Below, piece after piece: positions 1-7,396 of a stretch of 31,855 bases of DNA. Made by a program: the position numbers and the translations under genes. Location: the IMG/VR virus record IMGVR_UViG_3300009068_000112, positions 1-31,855 of that record; one strand, written 5' to 3'. The DNA comes from a virus. Each line of letters starts with the position of its first letter. Position 1 is the first letter of the stretch. The notes beneath the pieces are model-generated. The model ran no database searches. It had not been told where the DNA came from and worked only from the letters and a program-made list of their open reading frames with translations.

Positions 1-1
1 A

Positions 2-1060
2 GCAGAAGTAGGAACAAAGTACGAAGACTATGTAGATTTAATTACAGAAAACGGAGAACCAGGTTTTATCTGGCTTGATGTTGCTCGTAATTATGGACGA
101 CTAAAGGATGCGCCAGACGGTAAGGATTATCGTGTGATGGGATTTAACCCATGTGCGGAGCAGCCATTGGAATCATACGAACTATGTACACTTGTAGAAG
201 TGCACTTAAATCGTCATGAATCTAAGGAGGACTTCCTGCGTACCCTTAAGTTTGCATACTTATATGGAAAGACTGTAACACTTGTTCCAACACACTGGCC
301 ACAAACAAACGGTATCATGCAACGCAACCGTCGTATTGGTACATCATTAACAGGTATTGCATCATTTGCAGATCAAAAGGGTTTGCCAATTGTTCGTGAG
401 TGGATGGATGAAGGATACAACAAGATTCGTCACTATGATCATCAGTATTCAGAATGGCTATGTGTTCGTGAATCAATTCGTGTAACAACAGTTAAGCCAT
501 CAGGATCAGTTTCAATTCTTTCTGGTGCAACTCCTGGAGTTCACTGGGGACCTGGAGGAAACTTCTTCCTTCGTGCAGTTAGATTTGGAAACACAGATCC
601 AATGATGCACTTATTCAAAGCAGCAGGGTACACAATTGAAAACGATGTAGTATCAGCAAATACATCAGTAGTTTATTTTCCAATCAAATCAGGTCATCCA
701 AGATCTGAAAAGGATGTAACCTTATTTGAAAAGATTGCACTTGCTGCAACAGCCCAAAAGTACTGGTCTGACAATGGAGTTTCTGTAACATTATCATTTG
801 ATAAGGAAACAGAGTCAAAGCACATTGTTCCAGCACTTAATATGTACGAGGGACAACTAAAGGCAGTTTCATTTCTTCCAATGGGAAACACAGTTTACCC
901 ACAACAGCCTTATACTCAGATCACAGAAGAGGAGTATAATAGTTATATAGGTAAGTTAAAGCATATTGACTTTAGTGCAATTTACGACGGAGTAGATAAT
1001 CTAGAGGCTCAAGGTGAAGCATACTGTACAACAGATTATTGTGAGGTAAAGATACAATGA
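2..1060 (+). CDS. Adenosylcobalamin-dependent (class II) ribonucleotide reductase, C-terminal part
   Basis: Reduces ribonucleotides to deoxyribonucleotides using B12, supplying DNA precursors for phage replication. The frame is open to the window's left edge, so the N-terminus lies outside; 352 residues are visible. Seen: the active-site motif NPCAEQ (nt 146-163), whose Asn, Cys and Glu match the N-x-C-x-E spacing of the thiyl-radical Cys408 and Glu410 of the Lactobacillus leichmannii enzyme; the motif PSGSVSILSGATPGVHWGP; and a C-terminal Cys pair five residues apart (codons 1025-1027 and 1040-1042) in CTTDYC, matching the redox pair that re-reduces the active site. This fits the monomeric triphosphate reductase type, although diphosphate specificity cannot be excluded. 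The stop overlaps the next start as ATGA. Arginine is often CGT here, unlike the very A+T-rich gene that follows. Confidence 0.93.
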   Translation, partial: AEVGTKYEDYVDLITENGEPGFIWLDVARNYGRLKDAPDGKDYRVMGFNPCAEQPLESYELCTLVEVHLNRHESKEDFLRTLKFAYLYGKTVTLVPTHWPQTNGIMQRNRRIGTSLTGIASFADQKGLPIVREWMDEGYNKIRHYDHQYSEWLCVRESIRVTTVKPSGSVSILSGATPGVHWGPGGNFFLRAVRFGNTDPMMHLFKAAGYTIENDVVSANTSVVYFPIKSGHPRSEKDVTLFEKIALAATAQKYWSDNGVSVTLSFDKETESKHIVPALNMYEGQLKAVSFLPMGNTVYPQQPYTQITEEEYNSYIGKLKHIDFSAIYDGVDNLEAQGEAYCTTDYCEVKIQ

Positions 1061-1578
1061 GTTCAGATTTAATAAAAATTTATCAAAACTTTATTAGTTC
1101 AGAACTTGCAGAAATCATATATGATTATTCAAAAAAAACAGATAGTTCTTTTTTTAAATATGAGCATATAGATTATTTTAAAATACAAACGTTTCAGGAA
1201 ATTTCAAAAAATGATGTAAATGTAATAAGTTTATTGCAAAATGTTGCAAAAAAAACATACAGTCAAATAGTTGAAGACTATGAAGGACCATTTCAAGATT
1301 TTTTAGAAAGAAAGACACATATTTCAAAATTTGATATAGGTGCAGATATGCCAGCACATTTTGATACATCTAGACCAAATGATATTGCAACACTAATATA
1401 TTTAAATGATAATTATGGTGGTGGAGAAATTTATTTCCCAGACCATGATATAGAGATTAAACCCAAGACTGGAGATATGATTGCTTTTCCAGATAACCCC
1501 TCTTTTATGCACGGTGTAAAAAAAATTACTGGCTTAAATAGATATGCACTTCCAAGATGGTTTACCCGCATAGTATGA
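1057..1578 (+). CDS. 2-oxoglutarate/Fe(II)-dependent oxygenase (prolyl 4-hydroxylase-like)
   Basis: A 173-residue protein with the double-stranded beta-helix signature of Fe(II)/2OG dioxygenases: HFD at residues 101-103 (His101, Asp103), distal His152 in FMHG, and Arg162 ten residues later, the expected ligand for the 2-oxoglutarate carboxylate. LIYLNDNYGGGEIYFP (residues 113-128) is the core strand region typical of the P4Hc group. Such enzymes hydroxylate protein side chains or nucleobases; the substrate here is unknown. It overlaps the reductase by four bases (ATGA) and immediately precedes the large LamG protein. The gene is more A+T-rich than its upstream neighbour, with many poly-A and poly-T runs, which hints at separate acquisition. 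All catalytic residues are present, so it is probably active. Confidence 0.88.
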   Translation: MSSDLIKIYQNFISSELAEIIYDYSKKTDSSFFKYEHIDYFKIQTFQEISKNDVNVISLLQNVAKKTYSQIVEDYEGPFQDFLERKTHISKFDIGADMPAHFDTSRPNDIATLIYLNDNYGGGEIYFPDHDIEIKPKTGDMIAFPDNPSFMHGVKKITGLNRYALPRWFTRIV

Positions 1579-1584
1579 TAAAAT
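1576..1584 (+). promoter_or_regulatory. Extended -10 box TGATAAAAT
   Basis: TGN plus TAAAAT, overlapping the stop codon of the oxygenase gene. It ends 9 bases before the ATG at 1594, which has no Shine-Dalgarno sequence. The layout fits a leaderless or very short-leader transcript. No convincing -35 is visible. This is the weakest match of the series found in the window. Confidence 0.35.
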
Positions 1585-1593
1585 AGACCTATA

Positions 1594-4500
1594 ATGTCTA
1601 TTCCATCAAATCTATATGCAGAAAAAGTGTTTGCCGAACACCCAACGGTTTTGTGGGCATTGGATGATAAAGCAGACTATATTTCTTTGATTAATGAAGA
1701 AGAAAGATCTGTTTTCAATTGGTCAGTAACTGGTGGGTCTTCGCAAGAGTTTGACTCCGTATACGATGAGCCTTTTACAGATAGTTCAATTACTAAACTT
1801 ACTGGAGAGTTAAGCACTCAAGATTTTGGTGAAATAGTTTGCATAAGTGACAACTTAAGTAATTTTACAACACTAAATCCATACATGTCTACATTTTCTA
1901 TTGGTGGTTATATAAATTCATTAAGTTCTTATATTGCTGGAATCGAAATAGGGTATGAATACTACGATCCACTAAGTGGTGAAATAATTCAAAATTTAAA
2001 AAATTATAATACATCTATTTATGGAAAATGGATGTTTGTCTCAGAAACTTTTGAGATTCCAAATAAAAATACAACTTTTAGAATTGTGTTGAAGATAAAG
2101 TATATTAGTGGTTCTATTTCACAAAATGATTATGAATTTCTTGTTAATGGAATAACTCTTGGTCAATGGTCAGAAGAGTTTAATTCAACATCTTTAGGTG
2201 CTCAAAAAGTTTTAGTTCCTTCGGATATAGCAATTGATTCATCATATGCAATTGAGGCAAGGTCTTATGGTTTGTCAGATTCCCCTGGATACTATATGGT
2301 CTCTGACAATGCACTTGTTGCAAAAAATTCTGGGATTCCTTTAGTTTATGGATCTACAAGTACAACAATATTAAAAGAAAATGGAGATCTTCCATCTTTA
2401 ATAATTCCTGGAAATGGTTTTTTAAATGAGGGTGGTAAATTTAAAGAACAAACGCTAGAGATGTGGCTCAGAATTAATTCAGATACAAGTGTTAAGAAAA
2501 GAATCTGTGGACCAATCTCATCTTTGGATGGAATTTATGTAGATGGCCCTTTCATAATTTTAAAGATTGATAATTATTATGGATCTCACTATATTGGTGA
2601 ATGGGTAAGGCCAATGATTGTTCATGTTAGATTAACAAATAACTCGGCAAACCTTCTTATTAATGGAGAGCAGGTAATTTCATTAAACATGATAACTTCA
2701 GAACTTGCTTTACCAGATAAATATAATTCTGAAGGTAAAAATCAAGACTGGATTGGATTTTATGCATACGAAGATGTATCTCCAATTGAAGTAGACTGTG
2801 TTGCAATTTATCCTTATCAGGTTCCATCAATTGTTGCAAAACGAAGGTTTGTTTACGGTCAGGGCGTTGAGGTACCAGAAAATATTAATGCATCGTATAG
2901 TGGAACTTCTCTTTTTATTGACTATCCATTTTCAAATTATTCAAATAATTACTCTTATCCAGATATTGGTCGTTGGTCTCAAGCATCTATAGATAATCTA
3001 GTTACATCAAATAATGTGCTATCTCTTCCAGAATACAATTTGCCAACGATATTTTTTAATAATAAAACAACTGAACAGTGGTATGCAGCATGCAAAAATA
3101 TACAAAATGAATCAAGCATGTTATTTAAATTAAGGCCAAATGCTGACTGGAACTCTACAAGCGGATATATTTTATTTGATAGTTTAGATGTTACAAATAC
3201 TCCAATTAGATCTTTTTATGGAGTGTTTAAAGTTTTGGCTACACCGTCATCCCCACAATTATTGTTTAAGGTTGATGACCAGATTACTGGAAACTCTTTT
3301 GTTATTGAACTACAAACTACTTTGGAGTTAGAATACAAGATTGTTAAATCTTCTGGAGAAAAGTTTATATATGAAACTGTTTCAGTAAATATTGGTGAAG
3401 AGTTTATTTCGGGTATGGATATTAATACATTTTGTTCACATTATGGACAAGATGTTGCTAGTTTCTTCGGAAATAGATCAGGTCTTAAATTATATGTAGG
3501 TGGAGATACAACACTTTCTAAAATGTTTTTAGGAAACATATATAAGATCGGTTTTGCAACCGAAAGAAATTATTCTTTTATTTCTGAGTGCTTCAATGAT
3601 TTTGGAACACCAACTAATTTTGAAAATGTGTTTAATACTTATAATCAATACATTGACTATGATGCTGGTCAGTATGTTGGTGCAAGTTCATATTTCTGGG
3701 ATTATATTTTAGATGGTGGAAATATTAACTCATATCCAACTCAAAAATTAATAAATCATATAGCAAGTTATACTTTAAGCCCAAATAACTACTTTGATAC
3801 TTTTGCATTAGATATAGATATAGATGGTTATTGGGAAGATCACATACCATTGTCATATTTTGCAAAATATGTTACAGATGCAAAAAATGAATCTTACTAT
3901 GATCTAGATTTTATGCAGTTTAATATAAATTATCCAGCACCATCAAAGTTTGTAGAAGAGTCTCAGGTTGGTTCTTGGACATATGATGAACTTAATTCTG
4001 AATATCAGAATCCAATTCAGAGAACTTACGAATCTCTTGACAATCATCTTTTCACTGGTTATATAGATTATTCAGATTTAAAAAATAGATCTTCAAAAAC
4101 ATATAAGTATGATACCTCAAACTCATTAGTAAAATCTTATGTCAGTTTTCAGTATGTCTCAACAGGTGCAAATGCTAAAGACTCTTATTTTACAAATATA
4201 GAGTCACCATTGCAAAATGGAATTGTTGAGCCAGGAACATATCTTTTAGGTTATGATGATAACAACAATCCAATATATGATAATTTTATAAACACTAAAT
4301 ATGAAGTAGTTGATGGAATGTTATTATATCCACCAAGAGGAACTAATTTTAATGATCTTGCGGTAGTTGTTCATTTAAATTTTAAAGTGCGTGGAATTCT
4401 TAATAATCCAGTTAGAGTTAAAAGTTTGCAACTAGCATCACAGGCTTATAATGATGTGGCTCCAAATCCAATTGGAAGCAGGTTTGGTGTTCAGATTTAT

Positions 4501-5328
4501 CCATATACAAAAACTGGTATTTACTATGATTATAAAAAGCCAAATCCATACACAATTTATAAGGGTAGTTCTCCATATTTATACCTTACAAAAAATTCTG
4601 GAATACAGGTAAAAGGTTCGTATGACCCATTAATAAATCGTGGACTATCAATTCAAATAAATCCAAATAAGTCTTCTAATTATAAAGTTATGGCTATGCA
4701 GGCAGCAATTAGATATGATCAAGACTTTTTCCCATATGCTCCAACACAAATTTTTGAGGTTGAGGGCAAAAATGATCTTATAAAGTTTTATATGGTGGCA
4801 AATCATCCAGATGGTAAAAGAGCAAAAATATATGCTGTTAATGCAAGAACTGGACAAATTGAAAACGGTATTGGGTTTTATTGGAATGGCAATCTTGTAA
4901 AAGAGCCAAACATAACTATAAGAGAATGGGGAATGCTGGGGGTATCATTTTCCAGTATTGTTAACTTTGATAACTACGCTGGATCAATTAAGATTAATGG
5001 TCCACTTCTTGTTAATCTTGTTTCTCATTATAAGTCTACAAACTTGCAGGAAGTTCAAAATATTACAGAAAGACCTTGGTTTAAGGTCAAGTATCTGGGT
5101 CCTTTAGAGTTAGAGTGGGACTACTGGAATTCAGCATATGTTTGGAATGGAGTACTTGTTTTATCAACAAAGTCCTACTATGGAGTAGATCCTTCTGATG
5201 TCTATAAGAGTTATGTTGGTACAAATAAAATAATTGTAGACGATACAAGAACATTTAGGTTAAACTCATATCAATATGAACTTTATACAGATATTGTGTG
5301 GCAGTCTCAAACATCAAACCCAGTATAA
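1594..5328 (+). CDS. Large LamG-domain phage structural protein (minor tail/fibre-like)
   Basis: A 1244-residue beta-rich protein with no signal peptide or membrane segment. The N-terminus, with YAEKVFAEHPTVLWALDD near residue 8, is of a type I associate with actinophage minor tail proteins. A LamG/concanavalin-like region spans roughly residues 285-410 (LEMWLRINSD, then NLLINGEQVISL, then DWIGFYAYEDV and VDCVAIYPY). Such domains usually bind glycans, which would suit a tail fibre or virion surface role. The remainder is rich in Asn, Tyr and Ser and has several alternating-strand stretches I cannot assign. The gene lies between metabolic genes and the head module, far from the other tail genes. 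The ATG at 1594 lacks a Shine-Dalgarno sequence and sits just behind a -10-like box. Structural role likely; exact position in the virion unknown. Confidence 0.7.
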   Translation: MSIPSNLYAEKVFAEHPTVLWALDDKADYISLINEEERSVFNWSVTGGSSQEFDSVYDEPFTDSSITKLTGELSTQDFGEIVCISDNLSNFTTLNPYMSTFSIGGYINSLSSYIAGIEIGYEYYDPLSGEIIQNLKNYNTSIYGKWMFVSETFEIPNKNTTFRIVLKIKYISGSISQNDYEFLVNGITLGQWSEEFNSTSLGAQKVLVPSDIAIDSSYAIEARSYGLSDSPGYYMVSDNALVAKNSGIPLVYGSTSTTILKENGDLPSLIIPGNGFLNEGGKFKEQTLEMWLRINSDTSVKKRICGPISSLDGIYVDGPFIILKIDNYYGSHYIGEWVRPMIVHVRLTNNSANLLINGEQVISLNMITSELALPDKYNSEGKNQDWIGFYAYEDVSPIEVDCVAIYPYQVPSIVAKRRFVYGQGVEVPENINASYSGTSLFIDYPFSNYSNNYSYPDIGRWSQASIDNLVTSNNVLSLPEYNLPTIFFNNKTTEQWYAACKNIQNESSMLFKLRPNADWNSTSGYILFDSLDVTNTPIRSFYGVFKVLATPSSPQLLFKVDDQITGNSFVIELQTTLELEYKIVKSSGEKFIYETVSVNIGEEFISGMDINTFCSHYGQDVASFFGNRSGLKLYVGGDTTLSKMFLGNIYKIGFATERNYSFISECFNDFGTPTNFENVFNTYNQYIDYDAGQYVGASSYFWDYILDGGNINSYPTQKLINHIASYTLSPNNYFDTFALDIDIDGYWEDHIPLSYFAKYVTDAKNESYYDLDFMQFNINYPAPSKFVEESQVGSWTYDELNSEYQNPIQRTYESLDNHLFTGYIDYSDLKNRSSKTYKYDTSNSLVKSYVSFQYVSTGANAKDSYFTNIESPLQNGIVEPGTYLLGYDDNNNPIYDNFINTKYEVVDGMLLYPPRGTNFNDLAVVVHLNFKVRGILNNPVRVKSLQLASQAYNDVAPNPIGSRFGVQIYPYTKTGIYYDYKKPNPYTIYKGSSPYLYLTKNSGIQVKGSYDPLINRGLSIQINPNKSSNYKVMAMQAAIRYDQDFFPYAPTQIFEVEGKNDLIKFYMVANHPDGKRAKIYAVNARTGQIENGIGFYWNGNLVKEPNITIREWGMLGVSFSSIVNFDNYAGSIKINGPLLVNLVSHYKSTNLQEVQNITERPWFKVKYLGPLELEWDYWNSAYVWNGVLVLSTKSYYGVDPSDVYKSYVGTNKIIVDDTRTFRLNSYQYELYTDIVWQSQTSNPV

Positions 5329-5330
5329 TA

Positions 5331-5339
5331 TGGTATACT
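5331..5339 (+). promoter_or_regulatory. Extended -10 box TGGTATACT
   Basis: TGG plus TATACT, with a further TATAAT at 5324-5329. The hexamer ends seven bases before the ATG at 5347, the normal distance to a transcription start, so the head-module transcript may begin at that A (leaderless). The same nine bases recur at 13928. No -35 is evident. Confidence 0.55.
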
Positions 5340-5346
5340 TATGGTT

Positions 5347-5751
5347 ATGAATCTTGAAAATCCAAAGAAAAAGCGTAAAGCACTGCCCAAGATGAAGGGG
5401 CAAGTAGGCGAATCTCGTGCAAAGATTATTGAAAAGCATTATGATTGGGGCCTATATGTTTACAAAAGGGCCAACGGAAAGTGGTTTACTGATGGAACTG
5501 GCTCCGTACTCAATATTGAGTCAATGAAGGGTGACATAACACAGATTGCAAAACTCCGTGATGCAGCAAAATATTACGGGGATGAAGGCGATGGAGAATG
5601 TATTTTTGTGCCAGGATTAACCAGAATTTCAGAAGAAGAATATTCAGAACAAAAACAAAGAATGGCAGAAGGATTAATTCCTTCTATGAATGATCTTGGC
5701 GCAGTTCAAGCAGCAAAAGATACTATTGCAAAGTATGGAAGTGATGATTAA
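5347..5751 (+). CDS. Hypothetical protein upstream of portal
   Basis: I do not recognise a family. The product is 134 residues, starting MNLENPKKKRKALPKMKGQ. A basic N-terminal 25 residues is followed by a mixed middle (HYDWGLYVYKRANGKWF near residues 30-46) and an acidic, helical C-terminus containing LGAVQAAKDTIAKYG. The position directly before the portal gene suggests a packaging or head-associated role; a small terminase subunit is possible, but no diagnostic motif is seen. An ATG at 5341 in the same frame would add two residues, but it lies one base after the -10 hexamer and would be outside a transcript starting at the usual distance, so 5347 is preferred. Its stop shares one base with the portal start (TAATG). 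Confidence 0.7.
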   Translation: MNLENPKKKRKALPKMKGQVGESRAKIIEKHYDWGLYVYKRANGKWFTDGTGSVLNIESMKGDITQIAKLRDAAKYYGDEGDGECIFVPGLTRISEEEYSEQKQRMAEGLIPSMNDLGAVQAAKDTIAKYGSDD

Positions 5752-7346
5752 TGAGTGAAGACAAAGAATTTTTTATTAGAGCAAAAACAGATACTCCTCT
5801 TCCAGAAGATGATACTTTTTTAAAGCAAGATCCTTTTAACCAATCTTGGGATACAATCAAAGACCTCAAAGGACTTGATGCTAATTTTAAAAGAAGAACT
5901 TCTCGTATTTTAAAAACAGAAGCATCACAATCCTATATTGATAGTTCAAGAGCAGAAAGCACTGGAATTAATGGAGCAAGATCAAAAGAAATTAATCCAG
6001 GGGTAATTTTTCATAACGCTTATGGTTTATTTGATGTAATTACTCCACCTTGGAATTTATATGAACTTGCAAGTTTCTATGACACATCATTTGCTAACCA
6101 CGCAGCAATTGATGCTAAGGTAGAAAACATTGTTGGTCTTGGATACGAGTTTAAGGTTTCAAAAAGAACTATGCTTAAATTAGAAGCATCAGAGCCAAAG
6201 ACTTCTGAGAATGCAAGAAAAAGAATTGAAAGAGCAAAGATTGAACTAACTGACTGGCTTGAGTCTTTAAACGATGAAGATTCTTTTACAACAACTATGG
6301 AAAAAGTTTTTACTGATCTTCAGTCAACTGGTAATGCCTACCTTGAAGTTGGTAGAACTACTCGTGGAGAAATTGGATATGTTGGGCATATCCCTTCTAC
6401 AACAATGCGTGTTCGCAGACTTCGTGATGGATTCGTTCAAGTTATTGCAAATAAAGTTGTTTACTTTCGTAACTTTGGAGCAACTAATGCAAACCCACTT
6501 GGAACAGATCTAAGACCAAATGAAATTATTCATTTCAAAGAATATTCACCACTAAACACTTTTTACGGGGTACCAGACATTATGTCTGCAATCGGATCAC
6601 TGCACGGAGATCAACTTGCATCACAGTACAACATTGACTACTTCCAGAACAAAGCAACTCCAAGATATGTTGTAACTCTTAAGGGTGCAAAGTTATCTGC
6701 TGAAGCAGAAGACAAGATGTTTAGATTCTTACAAACAGGTTTAAAGGGGCAGAATCATAGAACTCTTTATATTCCATTACCAGGAGACTCTGATACTAAT
6801 AAGGTAGAGTTTAAAATGGATCCAGTAGAAAACGGAATTCAGGAAGCATCATTTAAAGAATATAGAAAACAGAATAGGGATGATATTCTTGTTGCTCATC
6901 AAGTTCCTCTTTCTAAAATTGGTGGATCTGACTCTGCTGCAATAGCAGCAGCATTATCACAAGATCGCACATTTAAAGAGCAGGTTGCAAGACCAGCACA
7001 AAGAAACCTTGAAAAAATGATCAATAAAATTATTAAAGAAAAAACAGATATTTTAGAGTTTAAGTTTAATGAACTTACTCTAACAGATGAGATTGCACAA
7101 TCACAGATTATTGAACGACTTGTCAAGACTCAGGTAATGCTTCCAAACGAAGGCAGAGAACTTCTTGGTCTTCCACAGATTGAGGGTGGCAACGAACCAC
7201 TTCAACTTAAGCCAGAACAAGTCTCAACCGATAATTCAAACAGAGCAAGGGACACAGAAAGAACTAACAACCAGTCCGATAGCCCAGCCACAGTAAGTGG
7301 TCGTAATCCAAAGGGCGAAGGCAGAAAATTTGATGACATTATTTAA
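5751..7346 (+). CDS. Portal protein (PBSX/SPP1-like family)
   Basis: A 531-residue protein of typical portal length. It forms the dodecameric ring at one capsid vertex through which DNA is packaged and ejected. Recognisable stretches: FYDTSFANHAAIDAKVENIVGLGY (residues ~109-132), GNAYLEVGR (~198), IIHFKEYSPLNTFYGVP (~259-275, the hallmark H-x-x-x-Y-S-P-x-x-x-x-YGVPD block of PBSX-type portals), a helical stem segment after it, and ILVAHQVPLSKIG (~380) before the C-terminal helices. The C-terminal 60 residues are polar and probably disordered (Asn, Arg and Ser rich). It follows the small unknown gene with a one-base overlap and precedes the protease, the standard head order. Confidence 0.93.
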   Translation: MSEDKEFFIRAKTDTPLPEDDTFLKQDPFNQSWDTIKDLKGLDANFKRRTSRILKTEASQSYIDSSRAESTGINGARSKEINPGVIFHNAYGLFDVITPPWNLYELASFYDTSFANHAAIDAKVENIVGLGYEFKVSKRTMLKLEASEPKTSENARKRIERAKIELTDWLESLNDEDSFTTTMEKVFTDLQSTGNAYLEVGRTTRGEIGYVGHIPSTTMRVRRLRDGFVQVIANKVVYFRNFGATNANPLGTDLRPNEIIHFKEYSPLNTFYGVPDIMSAIGSLHGDQLASQYNIDYFQNKATPRYVVTLKGAKLSAEAEDKMFRFLQTGLKGQNHRTLYIPLPGDSDTNKVEFKMDPVENGIQEASFKEYRKQNRDDILVAHQVPLSKIGGSDSAAIAAALSQDRTFKEQVARPAQRNLEKMINKIIKEKTDILEFKFNELTLTDEIAQSQIIERLVKTQVMLPNEGRELLGLPQIEGGNEPLQLKPEQVSTDNSNRARDTERTNNQSDSPATVSGRNPKGEGRKFDDII

Positions 7347-7381
7347 ATGTCCAAATAGTGATACTTTAATAAAAAAGGGTA

Positions 7382-7387
7382 TATAAT
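7382..7387 (+). promoter_or_regulatory. -10 box TATAAT upstream of protease gene
   Basis: Two overlapping perfect TATAAT hexamers (7382-7387 and 7387-7392) lie in the 50-base gap after the portal gene. The first ends 9 bases before the SD-less ATG at 7397 and the second ends 4 bases before it. No TG extension or clear -35 is present. A leaderless start is plausible. Confidence 0.45.
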
Positions 7388-7396
7388 ATAATAACC

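Noticed and set aside
5331-5347. ATG at 5341 as start of the small pre-portal gene
   Set aside because: It lies one base after the -10 hexamer and has no Shine-Dalgarno; ATG 5347 is at the expected transcription start distance.
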